A stretch of 64,000 nt of DNA. Origin: Stromatinia cepivora. Taxonomy: Eukaryota > Ascomycota > Leotiomycetes > Helotiales > Sclerotiniaceae. Under the pieces are notes generated by a model. That model was not told where the DNA came from and made no database searches. It saw only the letters and a list, made by a program, of their open reading frames with translations. Location: positions 310,001-374,000 of the forward strand of contig RCTD01000022.1 in NCBI GenBank assembly GCA_014898415.1, in the 5' to 3' direction. The position numbers and the translations under genes were made by a program. Position 1 is the first letter of the stretch, and the number at the start of each line of letters is the position of its first letter. Positions 56,723-64,000 of the stretch are shown one piece after another.

Positions 56723-58013
56723 TCAAACCTTCTTCTTTAACATAGCATTAGCATGACCTGTCCCGAGCGTAGCATACTCAGGAGTCTTGAAATAGATGGT
56801 ATTAACATCGCCAAAGGCCTCTGCTTGCACACCCGTCCCATTCGGTCCAAATTGCCAGATTTGGTCGGCTGCTATTCCCGATTTAAGTACTGTTGCTTGC
56901 CTGCAAAGATAATTTAGTTAGCCATGTGCTTCCATGCACTCACTCCTCCCCTCTTCTAGCTCAAAAGGGAATCAAAGATAGGTAAAAATAAACAACATAC
57001 CAAGGTGCCTCAGTCTCCGTGTGATTATACGGAAACGGTGTCCCATACTCCTCCAAAATAACTGGTTTTCCAATCTGCTTCCCAGCGTTATCATGCTGTT
57101 CAATCCACTCATTTCCCCACGTATAATTATATCCCCAACTATTTGGATATAAATGAAACACTCCATAATCCAATGTCTTGATTTTTAAATTCGCCACCCA
57201 ATCAACGCCCTCGCCACCACCATACGCATAACTCCCATCACCAATTCCATCAGCCGGTGCGAACCACCCCTCGTCACCCAATGTAACCATATGTTGCGCA
57301 TCGAGAGATTTGATATATTTTGATACATCTGTAGCCCATTGGGTAATAACGGAGGTATCACAGCCGTTGCAACGCGGTTCATTGCCAAGTTCCCAAGCGA
57401 AGATGGCCGTGCTGGAGCGGTAACGAGTAACGATTGTTTTGACATAGTTTTTGTAGACCATTTGGCAGGTTGCATCAGTGTAGAAGGACGTCGATGAACA
57501 ATTGAAGGCGTTAGTATAGGCAGCGATTCCACCATAATCACCCCAATTGTTAACGAAGTTCAGTACTAGCTTCAGGCCATATTTAGATGCTGCATGGACG
57601 ACGTAGTCTAGCCTCTGAAGGCCATCCGCTCCGAAATTGATATATGCTCCTGTAGAATTGAGGATTTGGAAGTAGACAAGGTTCGGGTCCGTGTTGGTGG
57701 AAGGCGGTGGGGAATTTGCATCGCCGAAGCCCCATACACGTACGATTTTGTAACCCGTAGCAGCTATCTGTGAGAAAGAGATGTCGACATCGCTGTTGGA
57801 TGAGAGATGTGCAAGCCACCAAGCATTTGTGCCTGCAAAATATCCAACCTTGCCATCAATGTTGAATAATCGACCAGCTACCTTAGCATTACTACCACTA
57901 GATGAAAATGAATAGAGTGAACTGGGCTGTGCAATCGAAGATTCTGATGAGATTAGGGGAAGAGCTGTCGTTAGAGGAAGGAGGGAAACGAGAGCTGTGA
58001 GAAAGGACTTCAT
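56723..58013 (-). CDS. Secreted GH5 endo-beta-1,4-mannanase (subfamily 7-like)
   Basis: Two exons on the minus strand, 58013-57001 and 56900-56723, give 396 residues. The start [20 protein letters not shown] is a signal peptide, so I prefer this ATG to one 13 codons upstream. The TIM-barrel glycosidase begins at [20 protein letters not shown]. The acid/base Glu lies in [11 protein letters not shown] and the nucleophile Glu in [31 protein letters not shown] contains the aromatic substrate cleft. Exon 2 completes the barrel with [19 protein letters not shown] and ends KKKV. It hydrolyses mannan and galactomannan backbones in plant hemicellulose, as plant-degrading fungi do. No cellulose-binding module is seen. 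Several N-glycosylation sequons are present (NCSS, NYTW, NHTE). Confidence 0.95.
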
Positions 58014-59091
58014 CTTGAAGATTGGATATTTTCTTTGCACAACAATACTCACAAATGGGGAGCATCTTGGACTCTTTTAAAGATGATGAGAAAATCCTTG
58101 GCCCTCAGGATCAATTACAAGGGTTCCTGAATGGTCTTGGCGAACATCCGAAAGAACATTCTTGTGGAGCGATTGACATATGTAGTGTAAAACGGCATCT
58201 AGGATTGTAGGTCATGAGGATATAACTTTGCACTTGGCTAGTTCCGAAAGTACACGGGAAAAGGTATAGGAAGTAAAATTTGTACCTCTCATTTTAGCCG
58301 GAGCGGAAAATGTGCCTCCGCATCTTAAGAGGTAGAATATCAACCAATTAGGTGGATTACACTATACAACCAGAAGTGAGAAGCGAATTCCATTGAAATA
58401 TTCCCTGATGAAAAGTGCGTGCAAGTTTAAGCTATAAAGTGATGTGGAACTGAATAAAGAGGGGTATCGGATATTACTCGCTCAATAATTTTTCCGGTGG
58501 AGATGGTAAAAGTACCCCGGATATTCGGTTGCACGTCCGAACACAACATGAATTGTACAGTATAGCATATTAACCTATATGGGCCTCTATGGACAAAACG
58601 GGGTCTGAAAATGGTTCTTGATTGTGAAATATATGGAGATTTGCACAATTGCACCATGCCTGTGAAGGCATGGTTTGACAGAGAAAGTAGCAAAGATGCT
58701 TCTTGCAAGCTAAATAGAAGAGGGATTACACCACTTGGTAGTATATGATATAAATTTGCAGAGATATTGAAAAAGGCAAACATAGTCTGTGGGAAATAAG
58801 TATTTGCACCATCGCAGGAAAAGAGCCCCCAAGATCTGGCCGGGACTCTTTCCCCAAGAAATGAAAAAAGTCGACCTACCACTTAGTTTCGGGAATGTTC
58901 ACATACTTTGAGCAGTATTAGCATCTTCAGATACGATCATAAAATTCATTGTGAGACCAACCCTTTGCTTTCCTCTGGATCTATCTTCCATCAGATCAAT
59001 CCACCATCTAACGCCTTTCTATGCCCCTGCTGAATATTTATACTCAGAGGCCGATGACACTTGCTTGCCGCAACGCCTTCATGAGAAGATC
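58014..59091. other. Intergenic, 1.1 kb; no gene seen
   Basis: The left part is the mannanase promoter and the right part the 3' flank of dim1. A frame at 58427-58882 (minus) has one hydrophobic stretch but no other support. Confidence 0.5.
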
Positions 59092-59692
59092 TCAGTATCG
59101 GTATCTGGTAGAGTAATCTATCCCAAAATTAGCATTCTTCCTCCAACCTAACCTTTCGCAATTTCAAGCCTTGAAATCTAAAAAAAAAAACCCACATACC
59201 CTTAGGACTAACAACCAAACCTCTGCCCTTCTTTGCGCCCTTATAAATCGTTTCAATAATATCAATCATCTCCTGCTTATCCTCCAGGACCCAGTTCAGC
59301 TTATTATTATTACCTGTGCCAAAATCACACATCATATGTTTATTTCGAAAGAAGAACATGGTCGTGACGGGATCATATAATTCGTACATCGTTTTGAAAT
59401 CGGGGACTTGGTCGATGTCGCAGACGTAGATGACGGCGAAGTTTTTTACTAGTTCGGCGACCTCTATTGAACGTTCGTTAGTTTATGAACCGGTAATATA
59501 GGTAAAAGAAGAAGGAATATGAGGGAATAATCAACCAAAATGGCACATACTGTAAAGTACTTCATCCTGTCGCATACAATCAGGATCAATATCGCGCCCA
59601 AAGCGGATCACGACAAGTCTCTCTTCTTCAGACATGATAGCCTGGTCAACATGCCAGCCAGTGACGAGATGAGGAAGAACAACGGAACCCAT
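59092..59692 (-). CDS. dim1: Dim1/U5-15kD (Dib1), U4/U6.U5 tri-snRNP thioredoxin-fold protein
   Basis: Three exons on the minus strand: 59692-59551, 59463-59200 and 59117-59092 (26 nt), encoding exactly 143 residues. The sequence follows the nearly invariant eukaryotic protein: GSVVLPHLVTGWHVDQAIMS, ERLVVIRFGRDIDPDCMRQD, VKNFAVIYVCDIDQVPDF, MFFFRNKHMMCDFGTGNNNK and KKGRGLVVSPK, and the last exon supplies DYSTRYRY. It sits in the U5 snRNP and must leave before the spliceosome is activated. The last intron contains an early poly-T AG only 22 nt after the donor; using it would give the truncated ending DFKA, which is sterically impossible for an intron. The promoter is shared with the GST gene on the other side (447 bp). 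Confidence 0.97.
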
Positions 59693-60139
59693 GGTTAAGG
59701 AGGTTGTAGTATTTTGAATGTGGTGGTTTTAATAGACTTTTGTTGCGACAATGCGAAGATAAGTTAAAGGATACACCAGGCTGATTGATGGTGGGGAGAG
59801 CAACGTTAAACCTTAAATGCACGCACGACCAGGCACGTGATTATTCAATATTCCAGCAATTTCTATTGCACTTTTCCTCGACTTATCCTATGGGATGGGA
59901 AAAGTCTACTGATTTCTATTACCTAGTTACTGTCAAGTGAATAGAGCACTAATAATTAGATACCAAACCTAATAGTCGTCCTTGAAAATTACGGTGCCCT
60001 TCTCAGACATGTGAGATTACGCCCTAGATCCCCGTTGTTCGTGGTTGCCCTTTTTCGGAATGCGGGGTATACATAAGTTCAACCACACAACGATTACTAT
60101 CTACGATAAATTGATTTACAAAGAAATTTAACAACAGAT

Positions 60140-61069
60140 ATGCCTCAAACCCACAGTCAGGCAGCCAGCTCGGAGATCACTTTCTACGATCTCGCTAGCA
60201 AGGGACATTGTGCTAGTTGGTCACACAATGCTTTGAAAGGTGTGTGAGATAGCCTATTCATGCTATCTTTCCCAAACTAATAATTGCCAGCACGTCTAGT
60301 TCTAAATTATAAGGAGATTCCATATAAGACGGTTTGGATCGAATATCCAGATATAGCACCAACTTTCAAGTCCCTGTCCGTAAATCCACACACTACTTTA
60401 CTCCCCGCCATGTCATTAACCTAACCACTTTCTTCATACAGCGGTATTACCCCAAACTCCACCGGCTTGCCATACACAATCCCCACAATTTGTCTCCCTG
60501 ATTCCATCTATATCCAAGATTCCCGCTCCATCGCCTCCACCCTGGAGACAAATTACCCTACTCCGCCTCTCAAAATTGACTCTCCTCATCTCGCTCAAGC
60601 CGAAGATTTGATTGCCAAGCTCCAACTTTCAATACGTCCACTCTGGATGCCACTTCTTCCCACAAACATCTTAAATGATCATTCGCGTACCTATTTTGAA
60701 GAAACTCGAAAAGAAAGAGTTGGTATGCCTTTATCCGAGTATGGTGAGAAGGAAGGTGGGGAGAAATGCTGGGAAGCTGCTGAGCCGATTGTCCGGGAAT
60801 TGGGAAAATTGTTAAAGACTAATGGTGGACCATTTATCGAGGGAGATACTCGTGAGTTGCACATCAAAATTTTCCCTTTGAATTGAGAAAAGGAGAGATG
60901 CTGACAGAGACATTTTATAGCTTCGTATGCCGATTTCTTCATCGTTGCCACTTTGCAAATGTTAAACAAGATTGATGCAAAAGTCTTCGCACGATTAGTA
61001 GGAATGGAGGACTCTTTGGGAAAAGTACATGAGGCCTGTACCCCTTGGTTGAAACAGGACAATCATTGA
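60140..61069 (+). CDS. Glutathione S-transferase-like protein
   Basis: Four exons, 60140-60239, 60291-60375, 60442-60851 and 60921-61069, give 247 residues. The N-terminal thioredoxin fold starts at EITFYDLASKGHCASWSHNA, with the catalytic Ser/Cys region near SKGHCASWS. It continues ARLVLNYKEIPYKTVWIEYP, then GITPNSTGLPYTIPTI with the cis-Pro, and DSRSIASTLE as the gamma-glutamyl site. The C-terminal helical domain ends near LKQDNH. The pattern DLASKG-C-SWS with LNYK-IPYKT-W-EYPDI marks the fungal etherase-like/GstA-type subgroup. Intron 2 uses the weak donor GTCCGT, but only this choice gives FKSLGITPNSTG. Likely roles are conjugation of xenobiotics or aromatic ethers; the substrate is not predictable. 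Confidence 0.9.
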
Positions 61070-62363
61070 GAGATCTACAGTATGTATGAGAGCAAAAGCT
61101 ATTAGTATGTGAAAACTCATGTCTTTGTGAGTGCCAAATCTAAACTCCACTCTCTCTGCATGTATCGTCTTCCCAGTATCCATTCCCAAGATGCTCATAT
61201 ACACAAAGCACCGTCCCATCACTATGAACGGTCTATTCAACTAAATTTCCCATTTGAAATTATTTCAGGATAAAAGTCCCCACAAAATTCCGTCTAGCAC
61301 ATTTCAAACTAACCTCAAGTAAAGATCAAACTGTAAAATCTCTGAGTGTCTTGTAATATCACAACAGCCCACTAAATTCTCAGAACCTATCTTATAAGTT
61401 AGAAACTGGAGGTTCCGGCCGAATGCTGCTAGGACAATTGGAGAGGAAAGTCTGAATGAGCGACAAAGCTAGCATGTTGGAGACTTTTACTCCTTCTTCG
61501 ATCGCTGTTCTTATAGGCATGAAGACCTGTTCGTTCTACGGTTTCCTTGTCGCACAAACATGTTCATTCGAGCGAAAATCCATCAATCTCTAGATCCTCA
61601 TGATAGTTCTCCAAATATCTAACTATCTATTGTGCTAAAACATGCGGGGTCTGATTTGCAACAACTATACGAACAAACAACTTTTGCTGAAATTCCTAAT
61701 TCACCGCGCGAGTCTGGCCTCATCCCCGATTTTGGGAGTTTTTGAAGCGTGATAAGTTCTGACGCTGTCTGAGGAGTATTTCGCGTACGAAGAAACTTTT
61801 TGCAGATTCTCAAATTCGGTAGATTTCACATTCATCCTCGGCGAAAATAGGGTTTGATGCGTGTCTTTAGCGTTGTGATTGGCTTTGCTCACTTGGAAAA
61901 TATGAGTGATTTGAATCATCCCGGCTGCCATCTTGGAAAGGACTTCGTCTGTAACTATAACAGCACTCGTGCACCACTTCGCTATGTCGATTGACATCAT
62001 AGGGAGTTGTCCCCAGGAGAGATAAACCAACAGTGGTGCGACATGGAGCCTCAAATCTGTACATTTTTAAGTCCTGAACATAAAAATCGATTATTTCGGA
62101 AGCCGACCGAAGTCGAATCAGAGGCGCAAAATCCTCAATAGGGCACAGTCAATGATTCTTCGAGATTGCAGAAGATTCCGTGTGAATATATTTTGTGGAT
62201 AGCTTCGAATGATTCCGGAGGGTGTATAAAAAAGATGAAGATATCTTGATCAGTTTGTCTGACAACTCCAGTGCCTAAGCCTTGGAACGAGTGCATCTAT
62301 ATTCCAAATATTTTCATTGAAAACAACCCAACATTCTTGCAAGTGGTGTAAGCATCAGTATAT
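61070..62363. other. Intergenic, 1.3 kb; no gene seen
   Basis: Minus-strand frames (61701-62054 and overlapping) have no domain or splice support. The right end is the 3' flank of the 2EXR gene. Confidence 0.45.
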
Positions 62364-63833
62364 TCACCACAGCCACGGAGTGATTTGAGTGAATGGTAGT
62401 AATACGATTATTATCCCAAGTGCCACTAGTCGAGTAACAAGAGGGTGATGGCAAATCCCCCATGTTAGATCGCATGACGACTTGCACTTATTTAGTAATT
62501 TTTTGCCTTTAAGCTTTTGAAGCTCTTTACGTAAATGCCTTGGCATCGACCAAGTATGTAAGTTGGCTTCCATATTCTCCCCAATAACAACGTCCTCTGT
62601 CGCCTTCAGACACTCTTTGCAAAAGCCGAATCGGCTACACTTCAAGTCGACTGAGCGAGAAATATCAATACCCGCAGCGTCGGAACGTTTCATGACTAAA
62701 TTCTTGGAAAGACGTAGTTCCTTTACCAACTCCTTGAACTCTTCTCTTCTTTCCGTGCGAGATTCGTCACGGGTGTTTCGTTCCATATGGATGATCAATG
62801 TCATTCTCTCCTTGGGCGGCGATTTCTTATCACCCATAAAAATGAGTCCTTTATCAAATAAAAATTTATCGTATATTCCCGGGGTCATCAGTTGATGGAG
62901 AAACCCACTCATGAAATTCCGCAAGTCTTTGGATGATTTTGAAAGAGGGGCATAAACCTTCTTCTGATAGAAAAAAGATTCCCAGCACCACAAGTCATGA
63001 TTTTGAGAGATATACATTGATTTTGATGAGCTCAAATTGTACTGCAACCTGCCTATTTTTTGTAGACGGCTTTGAGGTAGGTAGTGTTCTCGGAGAATTA
63101 CTTGCAACGATTTTTGAACTTTATAATGGCGAAGCCCAATCTCTCTAGCTTTCTTAGATACATGCAAAATTGCTGGTGTATGGCGACAGCCAGGAATCGT
63201 GATCCAATCGTAGACAACATCGTCACTATATTTACGAGGCCAAAATGGAAGTTCGTCAGATGGAGGATCGTCATAAAAAATTTCGGTATCGTCAACTTCT
63301 TCCAGCTTCTTCTTCAAAAACCCCCATTTTTTATTCCTCTTTGATCTGATGTTCCATTCTCTATGGAAAACAGGTCGTGGCTCGATGGAAAATTCCCAAA
63401 TATCGTTTTGTAACTCAATTGGGAGACGTTCAAAAGGGTGAAATGTGCTAAATTTGCCGCCGATATGAGCTTTAGCCAAGACATTCTTCATGGATTTGGG
63501 AAATCGATGCTTGACTTTCGGAGCTTGACCCTGCTTCTTAGAAGCATCTGATCAACATTAGTAAATCTATATTAGAAAGAAAGGGGTGACAACGCAGTAT
63601 TGGTGTAAAGATTGGGTTGGTGACAGATATTAGACGAAGTTGTTAACCAAAATGTGGCGGAAATAGGGACGGCAAAAGGCAGTATTCGATGTGCGAAAAA
63701 TCCAAATAGCAATTTTTTTTTACGCTAGATTGTGGAAAAGAATGCGCAGATTACTTGAGATGATCGTGGTTACTGTGAAAAACAAAAGAAAGTATCGTGG
63801 TAATATATACTCACTACCAGTTTTGGAACCCAT
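62364..63833 (-). CDS. 2EXR-domain protein with C-terminal hydrophobic segment
   Basis: Exon 2 (63547-62364) is certain. A short exon 1 (63833-63815, MGSKTG) joins it in phase over a 267-bp intron (GTGAGT donor, ATCAG acceptor), giving 400 residues. Without exon 1 the protein could start at the Met at 63491 (375 aa). The 2EXR domain begins FHPFERLPIELQNDIWEFSI then EPRPVFHRE, and HTPAILHVSKKAREIGLRHY is the second conserved block; this fungal domain is F-box-like and its function is unproven. The C-terminus has a Cys cluster (CSRFGFCKECLK, CKSSC, CHHP) and ends with a hydrophobic stretch (LVTRLVALGIIIVLLPF) like a tail anchor. Such genes are numerous and fast-evolving in plant-associated ascomycetes. 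Confidence 0.85.
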
Positions 63834-64000
63834 GAGCCCTTTCATTGTTTCCGCTCAAGCTTTTTTGACAAAATATGTCGAGATATTGAAGTAAAATGAA
63901 ACAGAGAGATGAAAAGATATTTAAGAACAAGAAAAGAAGATTAAACAAAAATATTGTGTGTGGGTTCAGAGTTTATTTCATAATGCAATGTGTTCATACC
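63834..64000. other. Upstream flank of the 2EXR gene to window edge
   Basis: AT-rich, no gene. It presumably contains the promoter. Confidence 0.5.

Noticed and set aside
59164..59177. Alternative last exon of dim1 giving the end DFKA
   Set aside because: The implied intron would be only 22 nt, and a proper exon giving the conserved DYSTRYRY ending lies downstream.
1..64000. tRNA, rRNA or CRISPR features
   Set aside because: I scanned for GGTTCRAATCC-type T-arms and regular direct repeats with unique spacers and found none. The tandem arrays here have no spacers.

Overview
This window is nuclear DNA of a filamentous ascomycete (Pezizomycotina). Genes carry short introns of about 50-120 bp with GTANGT donors, CTAAC/CTGAC-like branch sites and YAG acceptors. 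Intergenic DNA is AT-rich and microsatellite-rich, and several proteins are of types found only in filamentous fungi. The protein set fits a leotiomycete of the Botrytis/Sclerotinia kind, but that placement is recalled from protein resemblance and was not tested.

Layout, left to right. 1-2 kb: a glutamine-rich LIM-domain-binding co-regulator (PtaB/Mfg1 type), cut by the window edge. 5.5-9 kb: alpha-aminoadipate reductase of lysine synthesis, divergent from a type II membrane protein of unknown function at 10-12 kb. 12.8-13.3 kb: a small basic fungal protein. 15.3-16.4 kb: a short-chain dehydrogenase with a GC-AG intron. 18.5-25.5 kb: a compact block of Vps39 (HOPS tether), Gon7 (KEOPS) and an HbrB-domain TORC2 subunit. 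26.5-28 kb: gene fragments. 29-32 kb: phospholipase D. 36-41 kb: an APSES/ankyrin cell-cycle transcription factor divergent from a Cup1-like LYR protein, followed by a GNAT acetyltransferase.

42.8-47.5 kb is a gene graveyard: an AAA ATPase with a frameshift in Walker A and a stop codon, a truncated amino-acid permease with two internal stops, a 21-bp coding-like tandem repeat with transposon-like flanks, and the C-terminal half of a SAT4/Pth11-type receptor. It is followed by a MAPEG protein, a pogo-like MITE, AT-rich hairpin DNA and an RBR ubiquitin ligase. 54.5-64 kb returns to ordinary genes: peroxisomal 3-ketoacyl-CoA thiolase with a PTS2 signal, a secreted GH5 mannanase, the spliceosomal protein Dim1, a glutathione S-transferase and a 2EXR-domain protein.

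Most intact genes are unrelated housekeeping genes and do not form a pathway cluster. I rebuilt the exon-intron structures by hand; each closes in frame, and where the family length is known the total fits. I found no rRNA, tRNA, CRISPR or biosynthetic cluster. I also found no convincing new multi-gene system. The most unusual material is the graveyard, the non-canonical GC-AG introns and a few repeat or palindrome structures.
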